Shown: positions 49,464 through 61,000 of the stretch, in pieces
Numbering within the stretch: position 1 is the first letter of the stretch
How the letters are laid out: each line of letters starts with the position of its first letter
DNA from: Naumovozyma dairenensis CBS 421
Lineage: Eukaryota; Ascomycota; Saccharomycetes; Saccharomycetales; Saccharomycetaceae
DNA: 64,000 nt
Assembly: GCF_000227115.2 (NCBI RefSeq)
Contig: NC_016480.1
Location: 682,001 to 746,000 of the forward strand
Direction: 5' to 3'
Made by a program: the position numbers and the translations under genes
Notes under the pieces: generated by a model
Seen by the model: only the letters and a program-made list of their open reading frames with translations
Databases searched by the model: none
What the model was told of the DNA's origin: nothing

Positions 49464-49876
49464 TGCTGGAATGATCTTCTTGCTAGATGGTACTATTAAT
49501 ATCCCACGATGAAAGTTTAGATACCAAGTTTGGTATAATGTCTTCTAATATGACACGAAAGATTATCAAATATGGTAAGACGCAAAGAACCACAGACACC
49601 GACTGACGCGACTAACATTGAGTTGACATGTCTGTCAACGAGATATATTCTCGTGTTTTCTATCCTGCCATCAGAAAGGTATAAATAGACCAATAACTCG
49701 AAGTTTCAATTCCTGATTTTCCTGTTGTTATATATTTTATATTTTATATTTTTATTTACTTTGAAGAAGAACGAACTCTATTACTTATATTATCAGAGAC
49801 TATTAATCATAATTAAAATAAACTCATATAAAGCTTATTTACATTCAAGATGGAATTTTACAATACGAATAACACA
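49464..49876 (+). mobile_element. Ty1/copia-type solo LTR (3' end approximate)
   Basis: The element starts TGCTGGAATG and probably ends at or near ACACA at 49876, giving about 413 bp. TATAAATA at 49680-49687 could be the LTR promoter. An ATG near 49853 lies close to the proposed end, as the Gag start does in Ty1. The end coordinate is uncertain because no second intact LTR is present for comparison. I could not recognise a primer binding site after it. Confidence 0.5.
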
Positions 49877-50085
49877 GGATATCAAAAAATGGATGCTTCC
49901 GAGCGATTCGATTCATCTAAACAAAAGGGTTACAAACTTCGGGTCGTGCTTTCTTTTCTGTCCTGATCTTATATTTTTTCTCTTATCGTATTCCATCCTT
50001 TTCTCTGTCGTTAATTTAATAGGATCGACATAATTTAGACAATGATAATATTTAGCTTTGATCTCATAAAATAGCCTCTTAGAAT

Positions 50086-50499
50086 ATGTTTTGTTGCAAA
50101 ACTAAATCTTTTTTTACATTCAAAATACTTCTAACCTCAAAACTTCGTGTTAAATACAATCTTCATCGCTTCAGTATTCTATGCAAAGGTAAAACTTTTG
50201 ACCTTTTAGGGGTTTATACCCTTTGTAAAGAATCAATGCTTGAAGAATATGTTACTTCGATTTTCTCTAAATTGAGGGACAGAAGGACAAACGTATTAGT
50301 GGTTACCATACCCATGTTTTTTCTTTGGTCTTTCCATAAGTACAGGGTAGAGAAAATCCTTAACGAAGAACAACAAAACGAAGTCTCTAAAAACGTATTT
50401 ATATTTTCATTTGTATTTCCTAGATTTGTCCTTTACAATTATTGGACTTATTATGGGCTAACTGAAAATAAAGTAGAAAAGAATTTCAGCAGCGGTTAG
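50086..50499 (+). CDS. Uncharacterised 137-residue ORF, possible small membrane protein
   Basis: The ORF starts at ATG, is open for 137 codons, and lies between the LTR and the Gag relic. Two hydrophobic stretches can be seen (around VLVVTIPMFFLWSF and FIFSFVFPRFVLYNYW), with a charged helix between them. I recognise no family and no conserved yeast gene expected at this site. It may be a lineage-specific gene, the decayed end of an older gene at the rearrangement point, or chance. A shorter form could start at Met51 (MLEEYVTSIF). Confidence 0.3.
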   Translation: MFCCKTKSFFTFKILLTSKLRVKYNLHRFSILCKGKTFDLLGVYTLCKESMLEEYVTSIFSKLRDRRTNVLVVTIPMFFLWSFHKYRVEKILNEEQQNEVSKNVFIFSFVFPRFVLYNYWTYYGLTENKVEKNFSSG

Positions 50500-50664
50500 A
50501 GAACTGTTGAATGAAATTAAGGTTCGAATGTTTACTTTTCATTTAAAAGCTTTAATAATCTACAAATAAACGTCAAGCTTTAAGATTGAAAATGGAAAAG
50601 TTTTCTATATTCGTATATTAATGATCTATAGCAAGGATTATAACAATAAATATAGTTAAGAAGC

Positions 50665-51902
50665 ATGTCAATAGCAATCATCCAGATATCACATCATTAT
50701 TGGAACTAGAGGTAGCATTTGTGCTCAGGTATCCTGCCACGTTACGGCTGGAGCGGACGGTCCTATAGTTGCACCTATTTCAAGCTCAAGTTCCAATCAC
50801 GGTGATGCACTTACAACCAAAGTCCGATGATCCTTCTCAAGCAGGGCAAGTTCCGACTCCTGCTTTTTAGAGTATTCCCGGTCTCACTGCATTTGATCAA
50901 ATATATATGTACCCCTTTGCTTCAAATACCATGATGCTTCTTATGCAACCTCCAACTAATTGGCATACTTAAACGGGTGGCCTCCCATGTTACCATATCC
51001 TGCACCTAATGCATCTATCGAGGACGCTCAACCATTAGGTGCCCAAATGAGCCAAAATGCCTATTATCCACATGGATTTCCGCATGGACCTCCACCTCCT
51101 GCTGCTACTGCCCCTTCTATAACTGAAGATACTGAAAGCCCTTCAAAGGCTGTATCTTCTACTCTTCCCAATATCATTGTTCTGGACAAATTATCCAGTG
51201 CTAACGACTTTGGTATAAATGAAAAATTTCATTCAGTTTCTTCAAGCATCTCAAATCGGTGATGTCATTCTTAACAAATTTGGGGAAGCCATAAAACTAA
51301 TTACATAACGGGAGAAAGCTTATATTATTCAAGTCTTTTCTACCTATGTTATTAGGGAATAATATCCTAAGTGGGCAACTCAAGCACTTTCAAAAAATGC
51401 TGCTCTTTTCGAATTTATCTTACGCAATATGTCTTTAACCCAAGAAGAAGAATCTGACACATTCATCTTATCTCAAATTCATAATCTATCATACGATGGT
51501 AAGAAGATGCATTCTTCTTCTGCAATAACGTTCGTAATCTCACTCGAAGAGCTATCAAAATTCCATAGCCATTCCAGATGCTGTTATTGTGAAACTCTAT
51601 TACAAGGATTAAAGGGACCTTATAAAACCATGCAATTAAAAGACACACTGGATGAAAGAAGTAAAATCGTTTCTTCAATTCTAGAAGACATTCAACGACT
51701 ATACCATTTATATGGCAACTCAACTTTAAATGCTTCTAACAAAACTGTTCCCACACAACATCTAAGACTGCATTCTATTAACAACTTGTTTAAAAATGAT
51801 CCCAAGGGACTGAATGATACATCCAAACCTCTGTCAGTCAAAATACTCTTATATTTAATATATAAAAGTTTTTTCATTTTCAATCTTTTCCGGTATCTGT
51901 AA
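50665..51902 (+). pseudogene. Broken Ty1/copia-type Gag gene
   Basis: Translated pieces in at least three frames resemble yeast Ty1-type Gag: a Pro/Ser/Asn-rich N-terminal part, a block containing SSANDFGI, and a downstream block with LLQGLKGPYK followed by a SSILEDIQRLYHLY helix, like the GLSGEYK and ELFLDIHAIY parts of Ty1 Gag. The longest open pieces are 50960-51262 (opening at TTG) and 51429-51902. Stops and frame changes separate them, so no functional product can be made. No protease, integrase or reverse transcriptase region follows, so the element has lost pol. It lies between the LTR and tRNA-Ile. Confidence 0.7.
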
Positions 51903-52232
51903 ATATGGTCCCCTTTTATATGTTTGCATTCTTTGACTCGAACCGTTTCTTGTTTCCTTTTTTATCGTTCCACCTATTTCTTTGTTTCATCTTTTGTTTC
52001 GACGTAGTTGTTTCTATTTTTGTTTTATCTTTGTATGGTGCATATCTTTCATATTCGCCGTAACAACACTTTCTCTTTATGTTCATCTGCTACAATAATG
52101 GTTTCCCTTTTTCATGTTAAGTTGTACAGGTTTTATATTCGCCTCAACAAGAAAGGAAAATAGGATTTTCTAAAGGAGGAAGAATTGCTTATATTTCTAG
52201 AGGACCATTTCCGATGAAAAAATGTAAAAATT
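51903..52232. other. Spacer between the Gag relic and tRNA-Ile
   Basis: The spacer is T- and C-rich with no ORF. A purine-rich run, AAAGGAGGAAGAATTGC, near 52172-52188 could be a leftover polypurine tract of the retroelement, but no LTR follows it before tRNA-Ile. Confidence 0.35.
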
Positions 52233-52306
52233 GGTCTCTTGGCCCAGTTGGTTAAGGCACCGTGCTAATAACGCGGGGATCAGCGGTTCGATCCCGCTAG
52301 AGACCA
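52233..52306 (+). tRNA. tRNA-Ile (anticodon AAU)
   Basis: The 74-nt gene begins GGTCTCTTGGCCCAGTTGG and ends with acceptor strand AGAGACC plus discriminator A. The anticodon loop reads CTAATAA, giving AAU. The T arm GCGGT-TCGATC-CCGCT contains the B box GGTTCGATCC. There is no intron. A short T-rich run after the gene serves as the Pol III terminator. Confidence 0.96.
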
Positions 52307-52775
52307 TTTATGTTTTTTAAAACAGCCCACAATAATTTTTTTATAACGTCTCAATTGTACCTTGCAAATAGTTATTTTTGCTAAATTTTGTGATAAATTA
52401 ACTTAAATATTGCATATATATGAGATAATATTTTTTATTGAAGCAAGTTGATTTGAAACTAATAAAAATGTTATGTAAATTTTTTTTTGCCGCGTTTAAG
52501 GGTTTTCAAGAGGTGGGCCATTACCTAAGATAGTAACAGGAATACTGTTATCTAAGTAATATAACTAATTGTTGAAAAGCCTATATTAAAGCATAAGTTG
52601 TCAATTAATCAATTTCTTGACTATAAACACTAATTATAATAATAATAATAATATATATATGTAGAAGAATATGCACAAATTATCCGTTTCCAGTTTCTAT
52701 TTTCGTTAAAACCCATTTTACTCATGAGGCTCTTTTTTTTGTTCGTTTTTTTTTTTTGTTATTCATTTTTTTGAA
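52307..52775. other. Spacer between tRNA-Ile and the ACH1 stop
   Basis: The sequence is very AT-rich, with AATAATAATAATAATATATATAT near 52637-52660 and T runs near 52732-52758 just beyond the ACH1 stop. No gene is seen. Confidence 0.55.
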
Positions 52776-54356
52776 TTAATCAACTGGATCCCAATTCTCT
52801 ACTTTCATTGTACCTTTTTCTTGTAAATTAGTATGAAATTTGAAAGCATTTTTCAACATGTGTGGTTCATGTAAAGAACCATGTTTAGCAGCATAATGTT
52901 CAGATCTTTCCAAATAATCCGTCAACAAAGATTTATAATCAGGATGTGCACATTGTTTAATAATTTCCCTAGCTCTATCTCTTGGACACAAACCTCTTAA
53001 ATCTGCCAATCCTTGTTCTGTAACTAATATATCTAAATCATGTTCAGTTTGATCTACATGAGAAGCCATTGGTACAATTGAAGAAATACCAGTTGGGTCC
53101 ACTTTAGTTGGTCTAGCAGAAGGTGCATGCATTATTGATAATTTTGCATTTCTTAAGAAATCAGCAGAACCACCTAAACCATTCAACATACGTGAACCAT
53201 TTACATTTGTTGAATTTGCATGAGCATAAATATCTACTTCTACAGGGGTATTCATTGCAATGACACCTAATCTACGAATCATTTCTGGATTATTAGATAC
53301 CACTTGAGATCTGAGACATATTTTATGTTTCAAATTTTCCCAATCTGCGAAAGCTCTTTTGAATCCATCTTCAGTTAGTCTAATTGATGTTGCAGTGGCG
53401 AAATCTAATGAACCATTAGCGAATAAATCTAGGAATGAATCTTGTAAGACTTCAGTCCAAACGTTTAAATGTTTGAATTGTGCATCAGTTAAACCTTCAA
53501 TGACTGCGTTTGCAATGTTACCAATCCCACTTTGTAAAGGTAATAAATTTTCAGGTAATCTACCATGTTTCACTTCATTTCTAAAGAAATCGACTAAATG
53601 TTGAGCGATATTTTGAGATATTAAATCAGATGGAGTGTTTGGTGGTACTTGATCCATTGTTTTGGATTCCACTATAGCGATTACTTTTTCAGGATCCACG
53701 GGGATGGAATCTCTTCCACATCTATCATCCACTTTAACGTATGGGTATGGAACTCTAAAGGGTGGATTTATTGGCATGTCAATATCATGAATACCTTCGA
53801 AAGAGGGAGTTGCGGTATTTACTTCTATAATGATTTTATCACTAACGGAGATGAATTCTGGAGATGCACCTACAGAAGGGCCAGGGACAATAGAACCATC
53901 TTCTTTAATTGCAGTAGCTTCAATGATCATATAATCTAATATTTTATTATCAGTTCTTTCTCTTGTATAGAAACCATAAGTTAAATCTTGTGGGAACATG
54001 GAAAGATGTTTATCGAAGAATTTAATTTTCCCCGTATTGATTGCCTTAGCTATTGGTTTCCCCACTTGATGAGGAGCTCTTTTCAATATCATATCATGTT
54101 GTGCCCATAAATTTTCTTCAGGACCAGCGGAGGCACCGACGAACAGGTTAAATTTTAATTTCCCTTGTAAATTATTTTGTTCTACATGTTCAATTAATGC
54201 ATCTGGGACTGCCTTTGGTGTACCGACACCTGTGAAACCTGACCAACCTAAATATTGACCATTTTTAAATAGTGGGATTAAGTCCTTTGGTTGTTTAACT
54301 TTTTCCAAGTATGGAAGATACCTAACTCTTTGTTTTAAAAGCTGTGAGACTGTCAT
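52776..54356 (-). CDS. ACH1: Ach1, acetyl-CoA hydrolase / CoA-transferase
   Basis: The product has 526 residues, the same length as S. cerevisiae Ach1. Ach1 is a mitochondrial enzyme that moves CoA from succinyl-CoA to acetate, and hydrolyses acetyl-CoA less well, protecting cells from acetate. Family blocks include [16 protein letters not shown] near residue 37, [16 protein letters not shown] near 66, [16 protein letters not shown] near 275 and [21 protein letters not shown] near 395. A basic N-terminus ([17 protein letters not shown]) suits mitochondrial import. FUS3 lies upstream on the same strand, as YBL015W and YBL016W do in S. cerevisiae. Confidence 0.96.
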   Translation of the reverse strand: MTVSQLLKQRVRYLPYLEKVKQPKDLIPLFKNGQYLGWSGFTGVGTPKAVPDALIEHVEQNNLQGKLKFNLFVGASAGPEENLWAQHDMILKRAPHQVGKPIAKAINTGKIKFFDKHLSMFPQDLTYGFYTRERTDNKILDYMIIEATAIKEDGSIVPGPSVGASPEFISVSDKIIIEVNTATPSFEGIHDIDMPINPPFRVPYPYVKVDDRCGRDSIPVDPEKVIAIVESKTMDQVPPNTPSDLISQNIAQHLVDFFRNEVKHGRLPENLLPLQSGIGNIANAVIEGLTDAQFKHLNVWTEVLQDSFLDLFANGSLDFATATSIRLTEDGFKRAFADWENLKHKICLRSQVVSNNPEMIRRLGVIAMNTPVEVDIYAHANSTNVNGSRMLNGLGGSADFLRNAKLSIMHAPSARPTKVDPTGISSIVPMASHVDQTEHDLDILVTEQGLADLRGLCPRDRAREIIKQCAHPDYKSLLTDYLERSEHYAAKHGSLHEPHMLKNAFKFHTNLQEKGTMKVENWDPVD

Positions 54357-54835
54357 AAGTATATTTTAAATATAGGTGCGGAGGGATGTGTTTATTTTGT
54401 TGTTTTACGGAGCTTAGTGTGCGCAGGGATATGGTCTGTGTCTGTGTTTTAATGTAAATAGAATACAATTGTTCGTATTTATTGGTAATCAAAGAATGTT
54501 TTTTCTTTATTCTTTATTCTCTATTTTTTATATTTGATATTATTCCAAGTTTACAAGTAAAAATGTTGATGGAATACACGAATATTATTGCTAACCAATT
54601 AGGTTGATGTTACTTTTTTGGTTTTTTTTCCCAATTTGTTGGTTCGAAGGGCTCGAAAATTGTAATTCAATAAACTGGAATTTGGGAAAGTTCAAGGATA
54701 GCGAATAGGCTTTGATGAAATTGAGTGTAAATCCAACGAACGAAGTAATAATTAGTATGGTCGAGGCAGTTAGTTGTCGGGAATACTGTCACTTAATATC
54801 ACTCACGTGTTGTTCGAAAATGATAAAAGTTGGGT

Positions 54836-54851
54836 GGGGGGGGGGGGGGGG
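54836..54851 (+). repeat. Homopolymer run of 16 G
   Basis: This is an uninterrupted run of 16 guanines, followed by a purine-rich stretch (AGGAGAAGCGGGAGA). Such a run can form G-quadruplex structures and is unusual in an AT-rich yeast genome. Exact length may be affected by sequencing error. Confidence 0.85.
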
Positions 54852-55345
54852 AGGAGAAGCGGGAGACTGCAACGAGAGGGGAGTGGAGAGAGGCAATTGT
54901 TTCTTGTTTTATTGTTACGTACTTTGCTAATTGGTAGCTCTTGCTATGTGTGCGTACGTAATGGTGGACTTGTCGATGGGAAACGGAAAACAAGAAACGA
55001 TTGTGTTGATTGATTGAGTGATTGAGTGATTGAGTAGTATGTTGGCTTGTTTGGCAGGAAGGTAATTTATGAAGGGTGAAGTGTGAAGTGTGAAGTGGCC
55101 ATCGCCCGCCCTTATTATTCGTGAAATGGTCCTTGGCAGCTGAGTTCAATGAATCGGATATTCCATTCCAGCCAATGAGTTGGGAGTTTTCTGCAAAACC
55201 CACAACCACCGCCCTCTTGACAACGCCGTACTCTCACTTTGTAAGTTTTTTTTTTTTTTCGTAGACATCGGTCTTGAGCTCCGCGGATCCGGAATGTACC
55301 CGTGTTATTAGAAAAGGGTAGTACACTTCTTCAGAAAACAACTTG

Positions 55346-55361
55346 CCCCCCCCCCCCCCCC
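55346..55361 (-). repeat. Homopolymer run of 16 C (poly-G on the minus strand)
   Basis: This is an uninterrupted run of 16 cytosines, 494 bp after the run of 16 G and of equal length. The two could pair as a long-range hairpin or form quadruplexes on opposite strands. The length is subject to the same sequencing caution. Confidence 0.85.
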
Positions 55362-55650
55362 GTTCCGGATATTGGGACTGCACCTGGGCGGCTATTTCTG
55401 TGTCTATACATATATTATATATATATATATAGATAAAGGCCTTTTTATAGTAAGAACTAAAGCCTTACACAGAGATCCTACTTTCTACATATATAATTCA
55501 AGTTCTTAATAGAAATTTGGGTATTGATAAAAGAACTTATCATATTTTGAAAATTGACCCTGGTATTGGAGTTATATAAAACGTAAAACTAACTAACTAA
55601 CTATCAGACAAGTCTGACATTATTTTATCCGAGAATGGATATATGATGTA

Positions 55651-56709
<1,059 letters not shown>

Positions 56710-58091
56710 TTATTCTTTTTTTTTAAAAATTTATTCTCTGATCTATATATCTTTTTCCTTAGAACTGCCAATATGATCTCGAGAAAAGAATCTTTGGAAA
56801 GTGTTGAATTTTCCTTTTTTCCTTAAACTTTCTAATAAAACTGTATATAGTCTTTATATATTTTAATAAGATTCAAAAGGGGAAGCTTTACCAATATAAT
56901 AATCAATCCCTTCGTTTCTTTCTCAGTATGAAAAACAACTGGACTTTCATTAACTTCCCTTTCTCCCTCTACGTACATATTTCTCTTAGCAAATTTAGTT
57001 TGATATATGTAACAGTTTCAAAAACTTGGAATTTGTTACAGAGAAAATGACGTACGGAGAAAACTCACTCATGTTAATTTTTACATCATGAAGAAAAAAT
57101 AAAATAACCGTTAAGAATTTGACCAGCGCCCGAATGTTTCAAATCTAAAACAAATCCTACACAAACTTGTACATTCGTCTTTGACTTACTATTTAACAAA
57201 GTTCGTCTAACACTCAATAGTTAACTAATATATATATATATATACACACACGTACATATCATGATGAAAAACACATTGTTAAGATGAGGTTCAAGAAATC
57301 ATACTTTGTTGCAGTATCCGCACGCGACTGATCATGCCAGAATATGACATATTATTCTTCAAAAAGAACAGTTTTGTTCATCGTTTTACATAACGTGCAC
57401 AGGGATGATAAGACCTCTCTTGATTTGATCACATGTAATCTTTTTGNGTTACTTAACAATAACATTAAGAATTACTTAACTACCCATTTTCATTACAAAA
57501 GTCAATATAAATATAAATATNNNNNNNNNNNNNNNNNNNNNNNNNNNNNNNNATATTATATTGAAGACTTCTTCGAACTAACCCCTCCGGGTAACGGTTT
57601 CCTTCCATGATAATTTTAAAGTTAAAAAGCAAACAGAAGTCTTGGCATTTTACAGCTGCCATGAGTGACTTATGTAAAATAAAACAGGTGCAAGTTGCCT
57701 AGATTGATAACGTCTGGTCTAAAGCAATTAACGTGTAATACATGTAATACATAACGTGGTACTTCCGATACGTCTACTTTTATACATTCTTTGTTCAAAA
57801 ACTTGTTTGTCTATAAAACTCCATGTCCACAGAGAATTCAACATACAAAGAGGTAAACAACAAAAGCCGCTAATGCGAAAAATACGTAAATTTGAAATTT
57901 ATAACAAAAATGAAGAAAGCAGCCCCTGTTACATAACCAGTTCTATAGAATACGACCACAATTAACAGAAAACAAAACAAAATAAAATATATTAACCAAC
58001 TAGTTAAGAAAAGCAATTCTACCTTATCATATTTGCACGACCATATAAATAAAGGAAAACAGACAAGAGAAACAATAACTTTTTTTGTACA
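56710..58091. promoter_or_regulatory. Divergent promoter region of FUS3 and PEP1
   Basis: TGTTTCA at 57135-57141, read in the FUS3 direction as TGAAACA, is an exact Ste12 pheromone response element about 430 bp before the FUS3 ATG. AGTTTCA at 57014-57020 (TGAAACT) is a one-base variant about 310 bp before it. TA repeats lie near 57227-57244. A single undetermined base at 57447 and an assembly gap at 57521-57552 also lie here. No gene is called; a plus-strand frame at 57344-57610 runs through the gap and is not credible. Confidence 0.6.
57521..57552. other. Run of 32 N (assembly gap)
   Basis: The undetermined bases are flanked by AATATAAATATAAATAT-type simple sequence, so the gap probably covers a microsatellite. 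An isolated N is at 57447. The true length of the gap is unknown. Confidence 0.98.
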
Positions 58092-61000
58092 ATGAGGTTA
58101 TTGTCATGGGCACCAATATGGCTGGTCGTTGTAACTTTATTAAACTTTCCACTCGCTAATGCAGATAATAACGAATTTATACCAAAAGTAACGAAAACTT
58201 CATCCAAAAGTTCATTCAATATCGAACCATTCGATGATTCTACAACCATTTTAAAATTAGAAGATTCTAATTTGTTCAGATCTGAAAATAATGGTGAATC
58301 TTGGAATCCCATCAAAGAAATCAAAGATAAAGTTTATTGGGTACATGTAGACGAATTCAATTCTCATGATAGAGCATTCGCATATTCTGAAAGTGATAAA
58401 ACTAATATAATCTACATTACTGAAGATCAAGGTAAAACTTGGAAATCATCAAAAGTACCAATGGATTCTAAGAAAACTTCAATTCATGGTTGTCATGTTT
58501 TAACTCACCCAACTAATAAGAATTATCTGATCGCTAGATGTACCGCCTGTGATGCAAGCGCCTCTTCAAAAACACTTAAGGGGAAATATACCTCGAATAC
58601 TAGATGTGAAACAATCACATTTTTGTCTCAAAATCTTGGGAAATCATATAATAAAGTGGAACCACCTTCAATCAAAAAAATCGAATCAACTATTAGTACA
58701 GAAACTATATGTAGGTTTATGAGAAATACGAAAAACTCTCAATTAGGTGACTCAGATGCAACTGTAGTATGTTCATACGATATAATAGAACAACCAAAAA
58801 ATTCACCTATTATCAAGACAACTAGTTCCTTTTTCACCACTATTGATGGAGGGAAAACCATTAAACAATATGATATTTTTAAAGATAAGGCTATTAGCAG
58901 TTATGCAATTAAGAAATCTAACATTGTTGTCCTCACTCAAGAGGACAAATACAATAGACATTCTGCTAAGAAATTATGGGTTTCAAAAGATGGTATATCT
59001 TTCAAAGAAGCATATCTACCTACACAATTGAGATACACTGTAGCAGGAATGATTAAAGAGGATGATTTTGGGAAAATTATCTTACCAATTAGAAGACAAC
59101 AAAGTGCCACCACTGACGATGATACTTCGACTGTTGCTGAAATGTTAGTATCAGATTCTACTGGTTTGAAATTTACTCCTTTTGATTGGGTACCTCAAGA
59201 TACTCAAGGTTGGGCTAATCTTTACATGCCAAAAGAATTGAAAGGAACTATGATTGGTACCTTCGCCTCCATGATGAGAAGATTTGGTAGAAAACATAAA
59301 GGATCTTCAAATTCAACTGATGAAAGAGGTGTTACTAAAATAACTGTTGATAATGGGAAAACTTGGTCAAATCTTAAAGTGGTAGATCCAGCTAATAAAG
59401 ACTCATATCCTTGTAACATCGATGACGTGGAACATTGTTCATTACAAATTTTGTCACCATTCCAAACTGACGCTGAACCATCCCCAGGTATCTTAATTAG
59501 AATCGGTTACGTAAGTGACGGAAATTCTTTAGAAATCCTTGATAACAAAACATTCATTTCCACAGATGGTGGATTAACATGGAGAATGATCTTCGATTAT
59601 CCTGTTATATACGCCATAGGTGATTCTGCTAATATCATTGTAGCAGTACCATTCGACCCTAACGAAGATAATGATCCTGAATCTGAATTTTATTATTCAT
59701 TAGATCAAGGTGAAACTTGGAATGAATATCAACTAGAAGAACCTATTATTCCATTGGAAATTGTTTCAACAACCCCTGACGGATCAGGATTAAATTTCAT
59801 TATCAATGGGTTTTTGGTTACAGCAAACCCATTTGATGAAAACGGTACTGGTAACTTTATTTATGCCATTGATTTTTCAGAATTATATGATAAGAAACTT
59901 TGTACAAAGGATGATTTTGAACAATGGTACCTAGGTAATGGGAATTGTATTAATGGAGCTAAATATAGTTATCCAAGAAGGAAACAAAACTCGAAATGTA
60001 TAGCTAGGAAACTTTTTGAAGATTTAGAATTGACTGAACAAGTTTGTGATGAATGTACAAATGCTGATTATGAATGTTCTTTTGAATTTATCAAAGATAA
60101 CGAAGGTAAATGTGTCCCCGATTACAACTTATTAACTATGTCTGGAGCATGTTCCGCAACCAAAAAGGATACTTTGAAAATAGCTCCTATGCAATTAATA
60201 ACGGGCGATAAATGTAAGAAACCTTTAGATATTTCTCCAGTTGATGTCAGTTGTGAAGATGTTCCAAATAGAGGAGGTTCACCGAACAAGGGTAAAGGTG
60301 AATTAATTAGAGTGACTGAAAATACTTTTGGTTCCAGAGTGACTTTCTACCAATATTTCGATACATATTCCGATGAATCTTTGATAATTGGAGATGCTCA
60401 TCATAATTACTTTATTTCTCATGATAGTGGACAAACGGTAACCAAAATCGAATCTATGGATCAAAAAATAATTGAAGTAGTCTTTAATACTTACTTCAAT
60501 TCTTCAGCCTACTTATTCGGCGATGGTGGGAATCTTTTTGTCACAAATGATGGTGGCCATACCATTACATCTACCAAACTGCCAGAAGGTGTCCAACTAG
60601 GTTTCCCATTAGATTTCCATAGTAAAGATCCAAACACATTCATATACTATGGTGGTAAAAACTGTGATTCCATCTTAAGTAAAGAATGTCATGCCGTGGC
60701 CTACATTACTAGAGATGGTGGGAAAACATTTACTGAGTTATTAGATAATACAATCCATTGCGAGTTTGCTGGATCTCAATATGAGCATCCATCTGACGAA
60801 AATTTGATTATTTGTCAAGTTAAAGAAAAAGGTTTCACGAAACGTTCCTTAGTTTCTAGTACTGATTACTTCAAGAACAATAAAGAGATAATCTTCGATG
60901 ATATTTTGGGATATATGTCCAGTGGTAAATTTAGCATAGTCGCAGTAACACATGGGGAAAACGAATTAAGAGCATACGTCACTTTAGATGGTAAAGAATT

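Larger units (their letters stand above)
54357..55650. promoter_or_regulatory. ACH1 promoter / FUS3 3' region with unusual repeats
   Basis: These 1.3 kb contain a run of 16 G (54836-54851), a run of 16 C (55346-55361), 8-bp repeats of GATTGAGT (about 55011-55035), repeats of GTGAAGT (about 55076-55096), a T14 run (55246-55259) and an alternating TA run (about 55413-55431). TCCGCGGA at 55280-55287 is a perfect match to a Pdr1/Pdr3-type palindrome, and further CGG triplets flank it. ACH1 is carbon-regulated in S. cerevisiae, but I saw no clear carbon-source element. Small ORFs that read the G run are not called. Confidence 0.55.

Noticed and set aside
49742..49752. TTTTATATTTT, an 11/11 match to the yeast ARS consensus
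   Set aside because: The sequence lies in very AT-rich LTR DNA where such matches arise by chance; no supporting B elements were identified.
54712..55209. ORFs of 72-136 codons around the G16 run, with Gly or Pro runs
   Set aside because: They are simply translations of the homopolymer and tandem repeats on either strand.
57344..57662. Plus and minus ORFs crossing the N gap
   Set aside because: Their frames are open only because undetermined bases cannot encode a stop.
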